DNA of 64,000 nt from Bursaphelenchus xylophilus. Its lineage: Eukaryota; Nematoda; Chromadorea; Rhabditida; Aphelenchoididae. The stretch lies in the NCBI GenBank assembly GCA_904066235.2, contig CAJFCV020000003.1:11842001-11906000 (forward strand). Direction: 5' to 3'. Shown here piece after piece: positions 13,222 to 24,180 of the stretch. The position numbers were made by a program, and so were the translations under genes. Position 1 is the stretch's first letter; the number at the start of each line of letters is the position of its first letter. Under the pieces are notes generated by a model. The model was not told where the DNA came from and ran no database searches. It saw nothing but the letters and a program-made list of their open reading frames with translations.

Positions 13222-13960
13222 ATTGAGATTTGAAACGTTCATGGTGTAACCGAGTTTCGCAATAAATATATATTGCATCAACCTTGCTTTCTTTTTCAAC
13301 CTTCTTTCAAAAATGCAAGTTTGAAACAAATTGAAAGCCAAAAAAGCGGTAATTACTAAATTATAGGTATCAAGTGTAAGGTACCAGCAAAACAAGCAGA
13401 TTTTTGCATGAATCACGAAGATCTTGCTGTTATATGTCGCCAGCACAAGCTACCAATGCATTACAGTGAAGCCTCAAATCATAAATCCACTTTTTTTGGC
13501 TTCTGTATATTTTATTACCTAAAAAACGTAAAGCAACTTACTCTTCGAAGTTTGTGCCAAGTCATATTAAAAATGGAGCTTTTTACTTGGTCCGGAATGA
13601 AATGTTCTACTCGTTACGTGAAGATGAAGACAGAAAAACGTTGTACGTCAAGATTTTTCGGCCATCTAATTTTCTCCCAACGCGAAAATTGACATTCCTT
13701 TTCCCCTTATCAGAGTCCAAAAAATCCGTTTGAGTGACCGTTTTTATATACGAGATCAAGACAAAAGGTCAAATATCGCGTAAACTGAAGAGATTTTCTT
13801 TCTCGAAGCCCGAGCTGAAACAGACGTAAAGATTTTTTTAGCTTTCCTCTAGAATTGCAAATCCATGTTTTTAAAAGAAAGCTGATAAAGAAATCAAGGT
13901 TGATGCAATATATATTTATTGCGAAACTCGGTTACACGCATGAACGTTTCAAATCTCAAT
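13222..13960. repeat. Tail-to-tail spacer between units 1 and 2
   Basis: 739 bp. The outer 60-65 bp on each side are inverted copies holding the two 3' UTRs. The inner part is unique to the array. A 94-codon frame on the plus strand (13408-13692) recurs in every spacer, but it has no signal peptide or family look and is best explained by duplication. Confidence 0.8.
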
Positions 13961-14668
13961 TTACAATGATGGGAAGGTGACTGGGACAGGGGCTCCAGTG
14001 CCAAATTCAAAGCTCTCCAATTTGGCAATGATCTCCAAGAGCTTGGCGATCAATTCAGCGAGTGGGTTTTCGAAAGGAAGGGTGATTCCGAAGGGAATAT
14101 CTCTCTTGGCACGGCCGCCCTCTTCCGAAGGGACGGTCACTTCCTCAGGGTTGATGGTGGGCAGGTGCAGACATTCCAAGATCTGGTTCAGGATGTCGAG
14201 CAACACGTCGAAAGTGGGTTCAGCGGTGACTGGCTCGAAGGCATCTCTCTTGACACGGCCAGCATCAGAAGGGATGGTGACGGCTTCAGGGTTGACGGTG
14301 GGGAGGTTCAGGGATTCGAGGATCTTGTTCAGAAGCTCGATGATTACGACCAATGGAGATGGTGGAAGGCCAGTGACTCCAGAGAAGATATCTCTCTTGA
14401 CTCGATCTCCTTCAACTCCCAATTCGGGGAAGGTAACGGCTTCGGGATCGACGGTTGGAAGGTGGAGATCCTCCAGAATTTGGTTGAGAATTTGAACCAA
14501 AGCCTCCAAAAGTGGCTCTTGTGGCTCCGGCAAAGTTACAGGTAAAACATTTGGAAAGGATGGGATGTCCGGTAGAGTTACAGGCGAAAGTTTTGGAAGG
14601 GATGGAATGCCTGGGAAGCCTTGAACCATGGAGAAGGCCAAGAAGCAGAGGACCGCAACACACTTCAT
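13961..14668 (-). CDS. Secreted furin-site polyprotein, array gene 3 (type A)
   Basis: 235 aa, intronless; type A signal peptide (Ala5, Phe9, Ser13, Val15, Gln16). Phe39 (IPSFP) separates genes 3, 5 and 7 from gene 9. All three cleavage sites (89-92, 138-141, 186-189) and Cys166 are intact. Protein identical to gene 5. The start is MKC at 14668, downstream of the TATA box. Confidence 0.93.
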   Translation of the reverse strand: MKCVAVLCFLAFSMVQGFPGIPSLPKLSPVTLPDIPSFPNVLPVTLPEPQEPLLEALVQILNQILEDLHLPTVDPEAVTFPELGVEGDRVKRDIFSGVTGLPPSPLVVIIELLNKILESLNLPTVNPEAVTIPSDAGRVKRDAFEPVTAEPTFDVLLDILNQILECLHLPTINPEEVTVPSEEGGRAKRDIPFGITLPFENPLAELIAKLLEIIAKLESFEFGTGAPVPVTFPSL

Positions 14669-15069
14669 TTTCGGGTTTCGCTGCTTTCGAATGGAGTCGA
14701 AAGTACTTATGATAAAAAGGTTGGCCGGTGATGGCTTATATACATATTTTAAATAAGGGTACATCAAGGAAGGAGCTTAGGTGACGTCAACTTCCGTCGT
14801 GGAAACCCCCGCTTCATCAGCTTTTACAAAAAGATGAAACAAAGAAGACCACGGCACCGTTAAGGTCAAGGGATTTGAATAATTCTGATATCAAAGTGAG
14901 ATGGGTTTTGAAACTGAACCCTTCAATAATGTTTAATACTGTTTTGACGAGAACAGTCAATTCGGCGGACGGTCAATTTGATCAGATTAACTGTTTTGTT
15001 ATATAAACCATCGCCCACCAACCTTTTATCAATATTTCGAATCCATTCGAAAACTGCGAAACCCCCAAA
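14669..15069. promoter_or_regulatory. Bidirectional promoter, unit 2
   Basis: Same layout as unit 1. The type B TATA reads TATATAAACC here instead of TATATAAGCC, a variant shared by units 2 to 5. Confidence 0.65.
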
Positions 15070-15777
15070 ATGAAGTGTGTTGTGGTCCTCTGCGCCTTGG
15101 CCTTCCCCATGGCTCAAGGCTTTCCAAGCATCCCATCTCTTCCAAAACTTTCACCTGTAACTCTACCGGACATCCCATCCCTTCCAAATGTTTTACCTGT
15201 AACTTTGCCGGAGCCACAAGAGCCACTTTTGGAGGCTTTGGTTCAAATTCTCAACCAAATTCTGGAGGATCTCCACCTTCCAACCGTCGATGCCGAGGCG
15301 GTTACCTTCCCCGAATTGGGAGTTGAAGGAGATCGAGTCAAGAGAGATATCTTCTCTGGAGTCACTGGCCTTCCACCATCTCCATTGGTCGTAATCATCG
15401 AGCTTCTGAACAAGATCCTCGAATCCCTGAACCTCCCCACCGTCAACCCCGAAGCCGTCACCATCCCTTCTGATGCTGGTCGTGTCAAGAGAGATGCCTT
15501 CGAGCCAGTCACCGCTGAGCCCACTTTCGACGTGTTGCTCGACATCCTGAACCAGATCTTGGAATGTCTGCACCTGCCCACCATCAACCCTGAGGAAGTG
15601 ACCGTCCCTTCGGAAGAGGGCGGCCGTGCCAAGAGAGATATTCCCTTCGGAATCACCCTTCCTTTCGAAAACCCACTCGCTGAATTGATCGCCAAGCTCT
15701 TGGAGATCATTGCCAAATTGGAGAGCTTTGAATTTGGCACTGGAGCCCCTGTCCCAGTCACCTTCCCATCATTGTAA
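15070..15777 (+). CDS. Secreted furin-site polyprotein, array gene 4 (type B)
   Basis: Protein identical to genes 2 and 6 (Ser20, Ala75, Phe199). Divergent from gene 3 and convergent with gene 5. No breaks. AATAAA is 40 bp after the stop. Confidence 0.93.
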   Translation: MKCVVVLCALAFPMAQGFPSIPSLPKLSPVTLPDIPSLPNVLPVTLPEPQEPLLEALVQILNQILEDLHLPTVDAEAVTFPELGVEGDRVKRDIFSGVTGLPPSPLVVIIELLNKILESLNLPTVNPEAVTIPSDAGRVKRDAFEPVTAEPTFDVLLDILNQILECLHLPTINPEEVTVPSEEGGRAKRDIPFGITLPFENPLAELIAKLLEIIAKLESFEFGTGAPVPVTFPSL

Positions 15778-16516
15778 ATTGAGATTTGAAACGTTCATGG
15801 TGTAACCGAGTTTCGCAATAAATATATATTGCATCAACCTTGCTTTCTTTTTCAACCTTCTTTCAAAAATGCAAGTTTGAAACAAATTGAAAGCCAAAAA
15901 AGCGGTAATTACTAAATTATAGGTATCAAGTGTAAGGTACCAGCAAAACAAGCAGATTTTTGCATGAATCACGAAGATCTTGCTGTTATATGTCGCCAGC
16001 ACAAGCTACCAATGCATTACAGTGAAGCCTCAAATCATAAATCCACTTTTTTTGGCTTCTGTATATTTTATTACCTAAAAAACGTAAAGCAACTTACTCT
16101 TCGAAGTTTGTGCCAAGTCATATTAAAAATGGAGCTTTTTACTTGGTCCGGAATGAAATGTTCTACTCGTTACGTGAAGATGAAGACAGAAAAACGTTGT
16201 ACGTCAAGATTTTTCGGCCATCTAATTTTCTCCCAACGCGAAAATTGACATTCCTTTTCCCCTTATCAGAGTCCAAAAAATCCGTTTGAGTGACCGTTTT
16301 TATATACGAGATCAAGACAAAAGGTCAAATATCGCGTAAACTGAAGAGATTTTCTTTCTCGAAGCCCGAGCTGAAACAGACGTAAAGATTTTTTTAGCTT
16401 TCCTCTAGAATTGCAAATCCATGTTTTTAAAAGAAAGCTGATAAAGAAATCAAGGTTGATGCAATATATATTTATTGCGAAACTCGGTTACACGCATGAA
16501 CGTTTCAAATCTCAAT
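15778..16516. repeat. Tail-to-tail spacer between units 2 and 3
   Basis: 739 bp, matching the unit 1-2 spacer including the AAGGTACC and GTTGTACG variants. No separate gene seen. Confidence 0.8.
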
Positions 16517-17224
16517 TTACAATGATGGGAAGGTGACTGGGACAGGGGCTCCAGTGCCAAATTCAAAGCTCTCCAATTTGGCAATGATCTCCAAGAGCTT
16601 GGCGATCAATTCAGCGAGTGGGTTTTCGAAAGGAAGGGTGATTCCGAAGGGAATATCTCTCTTGGCACGGCCGCCCTCTTCCGAAGGGACGGTCACTTCC
16701 TCAGGGTTGATGGTGGGCAGGTGCAGACATTCCAAGATCTGGTTCAGGATGTCGAGCAACACGTCGAAAGTGGGTTCAGCGGTGACTGGCTCGAAGGCAT
16801 CTCTCTTGACACGGCCAGCATCAGAAGGGATGGTGACGGCTTCAGGGTTGACGGTGGGGAGGTTCAGGGATTCGAGGATCTTGTTCAGAAGCTCGATGAT
16901 TACGACCAATGGAGATGGTGGAAGGCCAGTGACTCCAGAGAAGATATCTCTCTTGACTCGATCTCCTTCAACTCCCAATTCGGGGAAGGTAACGGCTTCG
17001 GGATCGACGGTTGGAAGGTGGAGATCCTCCAGAATTTGGTTGAGAATTTGAACCAAAGCCTCCAAAAGTGGCTCTTGTGGCTCCGGCAAAGTTACAGGTA
17101 AAACATTTGGAAAGGATGGGATGTCCGGTAGAGTTACAGGCGAAAGTTTTGGAAGGGATGGAATGCCTGGGAAGCCTTGAACCATGGAGAAGGCCAAGAA
17201 GCAGAGGACCGCAACACACTTCAT
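16517..17224 (-). CDS. Secreted furin-site polyprotein, array gene 5 (type A)
   Basis: Protein identical to gene 3, with Phe39. The unit looks like a direct copy of unit 2, so this pair is among the youngest duplicates of the array. Intact. Confidence 0.93.
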   Translation of the reverse strand: MKCVAVLCFLAFSMVQGFPGIPSLPKLSPVTLPDIPSFPNVLPVTLPEPQEPLLEALVQILNQILEDLHLPTVDPEAVTFPELGVEGDRVKRDIFSGVTGLPPSPLVVIIELLNKILESLNLPTVNPEAVTIPSDAGRVKRDAFEPVTAEPTFDVLLDILNQILECLHLPTINPEEVTVPSEEGGRAKRDIPFGITLPFENPLAELIAKLLEIIAKLESFEFGTGAPVPVTFPSL

Positions 17225-17625
17225 TTTCGGGTTTCGCTGCTTTCGAATGGAGTCGAAAGTACTTATGATAAAAAGGTTGGCCGGTGATGGCTTATATACA
17301 TATTTTAAATAAGGGTACATCAAGGAAGGAGCTTAGGTGACGTCAACTTCCGTCGTGGAAACCCCCGCTTCATCAGCTTTTACAAAAAGATGAAACAAAG
17401 AAGACCACGGCACCGTTAAGGTCAAGGGATTTGAATAATTCTGATATCAAAGTGAGATGGGTTTTGAAACTGAACCCTTCAATAATGTTTAATACTGTTT
17501 TGACGAGAACAGTCAATTCGGCGGACGGTCAATTTGATCAGATTAACTGTTTTGTTATATAAACCATCGCCCACCAACCTTTTATCAATATTTCGAATCC
17601 ATTCGAAAACTGCGAAACCCCCAAA
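17225..17625. promoter_or_regulatory. Bidirectional promoter, unit 3
   Basis: Both TATA boxes and both GATA-type sites are kept; the sequence is practically that of unit 2. Confidence 0.65.
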
Positions 17626-18333
17626 ATGAAGTGTGTTGTGGTCCTCTGCGCCTTGGCCTTCCCCATGGCTCAAGGCTTTCCAAGCATCCCATCTCTTCCA
17701 AAACTTTCACCTGTAACTCTACCGGACATCCCATCCCTTCCAAATGTTTTACCTGTAACTTTGCCGGAGCCACAAGAGCCACTTTTGGAGGCTTTGGTTC
17801 AAATTCTCAACCAAATTCTGGAGGATCTCCACCTTCCAACCGTCGATGCCGAGGCGGTTACCTTCCCCGAATTGGGAGTTGAAGGAGATCGAGTCAAGAG
17901 AGATATCTTCTCTGGAGTCACTGGCCTTCCACCATCTCCATTGGTCGTAATCATCGAGCTTCTGAACAAGATCCTCGAATCCCTGAACCTCCCCACCGTC
18001 AACCCCGAAGCCGTCACCATCCCTTCTGATGCTGGTCGTGTCAAGAGAGATGCCTTCGAGCCAGTCACCGCTGAGCCCACTTTCGACGTGTTGCTCGACA
18101 TCCTGAACCAGATCTTGGAATGTCTGCACCTGCCCACCATCAACCCTGAGGAAGTGACCGTCCCTTCGGAAGAGGGCGGCCGTGCCAAGAGAGATATTCC
18201 CTTCGGAATCACCCTTCCTTTCGAAAACCCACTCGCTGAATTGATCGCCAAGCTCTTGGAGATCATTGCCAAATTGGAGAGCTTTGAATTTGGCACTGGA
18301 GCCCCTGTCCCAGTCACCTTCCCATCATTGTAA
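17626..18333 (+). CDS. Secreted furin-site polyprotein, array gene 6 (type B)
   Basis: Protein identical to genes 2 and 4. Signal peptide, three KR sites and the AATAAA downstream are all intact. It is the last plus-strand copy with Ser20 and Ala75; genes 8 and 10 carry Gly20 and Pro75. Confidence 0.93.
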   Translation: MKCVVVLCALAFPMAQGFPSIPSLPKLSPVTLPDIPSLPNVLPVTLPEPQEPLLEALVQILNQILEDLHLPTVDAEAVTFPELGVEGDRVKRDIFSGVTGLPPSPLVVIIELLNKILESLNLPTVNPEAVTIPSDAGRVKRDAFEPVTAEPTFDVLLDILNQILECLHLPTINPEEVTVPSEEGGRAKRDIPFGITLPFENPLAELIAKLLEIIAKLESFEFGTGAPVPVTFPSL

Positions 18334-19071
18334 ATTGAGATTTGAAACGTTCATGGTGTAACCGAGTTTCGCAATAAATATATATTGCATCAACCTTGCT
18401 TTCTTTTTCAACCTTCTTTCAAAAATGCAAGTTTGAAACAAATTGAAAGCCAAAAAAGCGGTAATTACTAAATTATAGGTATCAAGTGTAAGGTATCAGC
18501 AAAACAAGCAGATTTTTGCATGAATCACGAAGATCTTGCTGTTATATGTCGCCAGCACAAGCTACCAATGCATTACAGTGAAGCCTCAAATCATAAATCC
18601 ACTTTTTTTGGCTTCTGTATATTTTATTACCTAAAAAACGTAAAGCAACTTACTCTTCGAAGTTTGTGCCAAGTCATATTAAAAATGGAGCTTTTTACTT
18701 GGTCCGGAATGAAATGTTCTACTCGTTACGTGAAGATGAAGACAGAAAAACGTCGTACGTCAAGATTTTTCGGCCATCTAATTTTCTCCCAACGCGAAAA
18801 TTGACATTCCTTTTCCCCTTATCAGAGTCCAAAAAATCCGTTTGAGTGACCGTTTTTATATACGAGATCAAGACAAAACGTCAAATATCGCGTAAACTGA
18901 AGAGATTTTCTATCTCGAAGCCCGAGCTGAAACAGACGTAAAGATTTTTTTAGCTTTCCTCTAGAATTGCAAATCCATGTTTTTAAAAGAAAGCTGATAA
19001 AGAAATCAAGGTTGATGCAATATACATTTATTGCGAAACTCGGTTACACCATGAACGTTTCAAATCTCAAT
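18334..19071. repeat. Tail-to-tail spacer between units 3 and 4
   Basis: 738 bp. Carries AAGGTATC, GTCGTACG and ACAAAACGTC variants shared with the unit 4-5 spacer. Confidence 0.8.
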
Positions 19072-19779
19072 TTACAATGATGGGAAGGTGACTGGGACAG
19101 GGGCTCCAGTGCCAAATTCAAAGCTCTCCAATTTGGCAATGATCTCCAAGAGCTTGGCGATCAATTCAGCGAGTGGGTTTTCGAAAGGAAGGGTGATTCC
19201 GAAGGGAATATCTCTCTTGGCACGGCCGCCCTCTTCCGAAGGGACGGTCACTTCCTCAGGGTTGATGGTGGGCAGGTGCAGACATTCCAAGATCTGGTTC
19301 AGGATGTCGAGCAACACGTCGAAAGTGGGTTCAGCGGTGACTGGCTCGAAGGCATCTCTCTTGACACGGCCAGCATCAGAAGGGATGGTGACGGCTTCAG
19401 GGTTGACGGTGGGGAGGTTCAGGGATTCGAGGATCTTGTTCAGAAGCTCGATGATTACGACCAATGGAGATGGTGGAAGGCCAGTGACTCCAGAGAAGAT
19501 ATCTCTCTTGACTCGATCTCCTTCAACTTCCAATTCGGGGAAGGTAACGGCTTCGGGATCGACGGTTGGAAGGTGGAGATCCTCCAGAATTTGGTTGAGA
19601 ATTTGAACCAAAGCCTCCAAAAGTGGCTCTTGTGGCTCCGGCAAAGTTACAGGTAAAACATTTGGAAAGGATGGGATGTCCGGTAGAGTTACAGGCGAAA
19701 GTTTTGGAAGGGATGGAATGCCTGGGAAGCCTTGAACCATGGAGAAGGCCAAGAAGCAGAGGACCGCAACACACTTCAT
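19072..19779 (-). CDS. Secreted furin-site polyprotein, array gene 7 (type A)
   Basis: As gene 3 (Phe39) but with Glu84 in place of Gly just before the first cleavage site (FPELEVEGD). The furin motifs are unchanged. Its polyadenylation region reads ATATACATTTATTGCG on the plus strand, one base off the other copies; AATAAA is kept. Confidence 0.93.
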   Translation of the reverse strand: MKCVAVLCFLAFSMVQGFPGIPSLPKLSPVTLPDIPSFPNVLPVTLPEPQEPLLEALVQILNQILEDLHLPTVDPEAVTFPELEVEGDRVKRDIFSGVTGLPPSPLVVIIELLNKILESLNLPTVNPEAVTIPSDAGRVKRDAFEPVTAEPTFDVLLDILNQILECLHLPTINPEEVTVPSEEGGRAKRDIPFGITLPFENPLAELIAKLLEIIAKLESFEFGTGAPVPVTFPSL

Positions 19780-20180
19780 TTTCGGGTTTCGCTGCTTTCG
19801 AATGGAGTCGAAAGTACTTATGATAAAAAGGTTGGCCGGTGATGGCTTATATACATATTTTAAATAAGGGTACATCAAGGAAGGAGCTTAGGTGACGTCA
19901 ACTTCCGTCGTGGAAACCCCCGCTTCATCAGCTTTTACAAAAAGATGAAACAAAGAAGACCACGGCACCGTTAAGGTCAAGGGATTTGAATAATTCTGAT
20001 ATCAAAGTGAGATGGGTTTTGAAACTGAACCCTTCAATAATGTTTAATACTGTTTTGACGAGAACAGTCAATTCGGCGGACGGTCAATTTGATCAGATTA
20101 ACTGTTTTGTTATATAAACCATCGCCCACCAACCTTTTATCAATATTTCGAATCCATTCGAAAACTGCGAAACCCCCAAA
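19780..20180. promoter_or_regulatory. Bidirectional promoter, unit 4
   Basis: Same two TATA boxes and GATA-type sites as units 2 and 3. Confidence 0.65.
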
Positions 20181-20888
20181 ATGAAGTGTGTTGTGGTCCT
20201 CTGCGTCTTGGCCTTCCCCATGGCTCAAGGCTTCCCAGGCATTCCATCCCTTCCAAAACTTTCGCCTGTAACTCTACCGGACATCCCATCCCTTCCAAAT
20301 GTTTTACCTGTAACTTTGCCGGAGCCACAAGAGCCACTTTTGGAGGCTTTGGTTCAAATTCTCAACCAAATTCTGGAGGATCTCCACCTTCCAACCGTCG
20401 ATCCCGAAGCCGTTACCTTCCCCGAATTGGGAGTTGAAGGAGATCGAGTCAAGAGAGATATCTTCTCTGGAGTCACTGGCCTTCCACCATCTCCATTGGT
20501 CGTAATCATCGAGCTTCTGAACAAGATCCTCGAATCTCTGAACCTCCCCACCGTCAACCCCGAAGCCGTCACCATCCCTTCTGATGCCGGCCGTGTCAAG
20601 AGAGATGCCTTTGAGCCAGTCACCGCTGAGCCCACTTTCGACGTGTTGCTCGACATCCTGAACCAGATCTTGGAATGTCTGCACCTGCCCACCATCAACC
20701 CTGAGGAAGTGACCGTCCCTTCGGAAGAGGGCGGCCGTGCCAAGAGAGATATTCCCTTCGGAATCACCCTTCCTTCCGAAAACCCACTCGCTGAATTGAT
20801 CGCCAAGCTCTTGGAGATCATTGCCAAATTGGAGAGCTTTGAATTTGGCACTGGAGCCCCTGTCCCAGTCACCTTCCCATCATTGTAA
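20181..20888 (+). CDS. Secreted furin-site polyprotein, array gene 8 (type B, mosaic)
   Basis: Type B signal peptide with Val9, but Gly20 and Pro75 as in type A genes, so the segment after the signal peptide looks converted by the partner arm. Ser199 (LPSENPL) is a mark of genes 8, 10 and 12 only. All processing sites are intact. Confidence 0.93.
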   Translation: MKCVVVLCVLAFPMAQGFPGIPSLPKLSPVTLPDIPSLPNVLPVTLPEPQEPLLEALVQILNQILEDLHLPTVDPEAVTFPELGVEGDRVKRDIFSGVTGLPPSPLVVIIELLNKILESLNLPTVNPEAVTIPSDAGRVKRDAFEPVTAEPTFDVLLDILNQILECLHLPTINPEEVTVPSEEGGRAKRDIPFGITLPSENPLAELIAKLLEIIAKLESFEFGTGAPVPVTFPSL

Positions 20889-21626
20889 ATTGAGATTTGA
20901 AACGTTCATGGTGTAACCGAGTTTCGCAATAAATATATATTGCATCAACCTTGCTTTCTTTTTCAACCTTCTTTCAAAAATGCAAGTTTGAAACAAATTG
21001 AAAGCCAAAAAAGCGGTAATTACTAAATTATAGGTATCAAGTGTAAGGTATCAGCAAAACAAGCAGATTTTTGCATGAATCACGAAGATCTTGCTGTTAT
21101 ATGTCGCCAGCACAAGCTACCAATGCATTACAGTGAAGCCTCAAATCATAAATCCACTTTTTTTGGCTTCTGTATATTTTATTACCTAAAAAACGTAAAG
21201 CAACTTACTCTTCGAAGTTTGTGCCAAGTCATATTAAAAATGGAGCTTTTTACTTGGTCCGGAATGAAATGTTCTACTCGTTACGTGAAGATGAAGACAG
21301 AAAAACGTCGTACGTCAAGATTTTTCGGCCATCTAATTTTCTCCCAACGCGAAAATTGACATTCCTTTTCCCCTTATCAGAGTCCAAAAAATCCGTTTGA
21401 GTGACCGTTTTTATATACGAGATCAAGACAAAACGTCAAATATCGCGTAAACTGAAGAGATTTTCTATCTCGAAGCCCGAGCTGAAACAGACGTAAAGAT
21501 TTTTTTATCTTTCCTCTAGAATTGCAAATCCATGTTTTTAAAAGAAAGCTGATAAAGAAATCAAGGTTGATGCAATATATATTTATTGCGAAACTCGGTT
21601 ACACCATGAACGTTTCAAATCTCAAT
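20889..21626. repeat. Tail-to-tail spacer between units 4 and 5
   Basis: 738 bp, same variants as the unit 3-4 spacer, with TTTTATCTTTCC in place of TTTTAGCTTTCC. Confidence 0.8.
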
Positions 21627-22334
21627 TTACAATGATGGGAAGGTGACTGGAACAGGGGCTCCAGTGCCAAATTCAAAGCTCTCCAATTTGGCAATGATCT
21701 CCAAGAGCTTGGCGATCAATTCAGCGAGTGGGTTTTCGAAAGGAAGGGTGATTCCGAAGGGAATATCTCTCTTGGCACGGCCGCCCTCTTCCGAAGGGAC
21801 GGTCACTTCCTCAGGGTTGATGGTGGGCAGGTGCAGACATTCCAAGATCTGGTTCAGGATGTCGAGCAACACGTCGAAAGTGGGCTCAGCGGTGACTGGC
21901 TCGAAGGCATCTCTCTTGACACGGCCAGCATCAGAAGGGATGGTGACGGCTTCAGGGTTGACGGTGGGGAGGTTCAGGGATTCGAGGATCTTGTTCAGAA
22001 GCTCGATGATTACGACCAATGGAGATGGTGGAAGGCCAGTGACTCCAGAGAAGATATCTCTCTTGACTCGATCTCCTTCAACTCCCAATTCGGGGAAGGT
22101 AACGGCTTCGGGATCGACGGTTGGAAGGTGGAGATCCTCCAGAATTTGGTTGAGAATTTGAACCAAAGCCTCCAAAAGTGGCTCTTGTGGCTCCGGCAAA
22201 GTTACAGGTAAAACATTTGGAAGGGATGGGATGTCCGGTAGAGTTACAGGCGAAAGTTTTGGAAGGGATGGAATGCCTGGGAAGCCTTGAACCATGGAGA
22301 AGGCCAAGAAGCAGAGGACCGCAACACACTTCAT
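21627..22334 (-). CDS. Secreted furin-site polyprotein, array gene 9 (type A)
   Basis: Consensus type A protein with Leu39 (IPSLP), so it lacks the Phe39 of genes 3, 5 and 7. Three cleavage sites and Cys166 intact. Confidence 0.93.
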   Translation of the reverse strand: MKCVAVLCFLAFSMVQGFPGIPSLPKLSPVTLPDIPSLPNVLPVTLPEPQEPLLEALVQILNQILEDLHLPTVDPEAVTFPELGVEGDRVKRDIFSGVTGLPPSPLVVIIELLNKILESLNLPTVNPEAVTIPSDAGRVKRDAFEPVTAEPTFDVLLDILNQILECLHLPTINPEEVTVPSEEGGRAKRDIPFGITLPFENPLAELIAKLLEIIAKLESFEFGTGAPVPVTFPSL

Positions 22335-22735
22335 TTTCGGGTTTCGCTGCTTTCGAATGGAGTCGAAAGTACTTATGATAAAAAGGTTGGCCGGTGATGG
22401 CTTATATACATATTTTAAATAAGGGTACATCAAGGAAGGAGCTTAGGTGACGTCAACTTCCGTCGTGGAAACCCCCGCTTCATCAGCTTTTACAAAAAGA
22501 TGAAACAAAGAAGACCACGGCACCGTTAAGGTCAAGGGATTTGAATAATTCTGATATCAAAGTGAGATGGGTTTTGAAACTGAACCCTTCAATAATGTTT
22601 AATACTGTTTTGACGAGAACAGTCAATTCGGCGGACGGTCAATTTGATCAGATTAACTGTTTTGTTATATAAACCATCGCCCACCAACCTTTTATCAATA
22701 TTTCGAATCCATTCGAAAACTGAGAAACCCCCAAA
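22335..22735. promoter_or_regulatory. Bidirectional promoter, unit 5
   Basis: As units 2-4, with CTGAGAAACC instead of CTGCGAAACC just before the plus-gene ATG. Confidence 0.65.
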
Positions 22736-23443
22736 ATGAAGTGTGTTGTGGTCCTCTGCGTCTTGGCCTTCCCCATGGCTCAAGGCTTCCCAGGCATTCC
22801 ATCCCTTCCAAAACTTTCGCCTGTAACTCTACCGGACATCCCATCGCTTCCAAATGTTTTACCTGTAACTTTGCCGGAGCCACAAGAGCCACTTTTGGAG
22901 GCTTTGGTTCAAATTCTCAACCAAATTCTGGAGGATCTCCACCTTCCAACCGTCGATCCCGAAGCCGTTACCTTCCCCGAATTGGGAGTTGAAGGAGATC
23001 GAGTCAAGAGAGATATCTTCTCTGGAGTCACTGGCCTTCCACCATCTCCATTGGTCGTAATCATCGAGCTTCTGAACAAGATCCTCGAATCTCTGAACCT
23101 CCCCACCGTCAACCCCGAAGCCGTCACCATCCCTTCTGATGCCGGCCGTGTCAAGAGAGATGCCTTTGAGCCAGTCACCGCTGAGCCCACTTTCGACGTG
23201 TTGCTCGACATCCTGAACCAGATCTTGGAATGTCTGCACCTGCCCACCATCAACCCTGAGGAAGTGACCGTCCCTTCGGAAGAGGGCGGCCGTGCCAAGA
23301 GAGATATTCCCTTCGGAATCACCCTTCCTTCCGAAAACCCACTCGCTGAATTGATCGCCAAGCTCTTGGAGATCATTGCCAAATTGGAGAGCTTTGAATT
23401 TGGCACTGGAGCCCCTGTCCCAGTCACCTTCCCATCATTGTAA
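22736..23443 (+). CDS. Secreted furin-site polyprotein, array gene 10 (type B, mosaic)
   Basis: Protein identical to gene 8 (Val9, Gly20, Pro75, Ser199). One silent difference is visible in the CCATCG codons near residue 37-38. Intact. Confidence 0.93.
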   Translation: MKCVVVLCVLAFPMAQGFPGIPSLPKLSPVTLPDIPSLPNVLPVTLPEPQEPLLEALVQILNQILEDLHLPTVDPEAVTFPELGVEGDRVKRDIFSGVTGLPPSPLVVIIELLNKILESLNLPTVNPEAVTIPSDAGRVKRDAFEPVTAEPTFDVLLDILNQILECLHLPTINPEEVTVPSEEGGRAKRDIPFGITLPSENPLAELIAKLLEIIAKLESFEFGTGAPVPVTFPSL

Positions 23444-24180
23444 ATTGAGATTTGAAACGTTCATGGTGTAACCGAGTTTCGCAATAAATATATATTGCAT
23501 CAACCTTGCTTTCTTTTTCAACCTTCTTTCAAAAATGCAAGTTTGAAACAAATTGAAAGCCAAAAAAGCGGTAATTACTAAATTATAGGTATCAAGTGTA
23601 AGGTATCAGCAAAACAAGCAGATTTTTGCATGAATCACGAAGATCTTGCTGTTATATGTCGCCAGCACAAGCTACCAATGCATTACAGTGAAGCCTCAAA
23701 TCATAAATCCACTTTTTTTGGCTTCTGTATATTTTATTACCTAAAAAACGTAAAGCAACTTACTCTTCGAAGTTTGTGCCAAGTCATATTAAAAATGGAG
23801 CTTTTTACTTGGTCCGGAATGAAATGTTCTACTCGTTACGTGAAGATGAAGACAGAAAAACGTTGTACGTCAAGATTTTTCGGCCATCTAATTTTCTCCC
23901 AACGCGAAAATTGACATTCCTTTTCCCCTTATCAGAGTCCAAAAATCCGTTTGAGTGACCGTTTTTATATACGAGATCAAGACAAAAGGTCAAATATCGC
24001 GTAAACTGAAGAGATTTTCTATCTCGAAGCCCGAGCTGAAACAGACGTAAAGATTTTTTTAGCTTTCCTCTAGAATTGCAAATCCATGTTTTTAAAAGAA
24101 AGCTGATAAAGAAATCAAGGTTGATGCAATATATATTTATTGCGAAACTCGGTTACACCATGAACGTTTCAAACCTCAAT
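23444..24180. repeat. Tail-to-tail spacer between units 5 and 6
   Basis: 737 bp; one A shorter than the others in the CAAAAATCCG run, with GTTGTACG and ACAAAAGGTC as in the unit 1-2 spacer. A chance 60-codon frame appears because of the deletion. Confidence 0.8.

Noticed and set aside
13408..13692. 94-aa frame in every tail-to-tail spacer
   Set aside because: Conserved by recent duplication only; no TATA, no poly(A) signal and AT-rich codon use. One unit differs by a deletion just after it.
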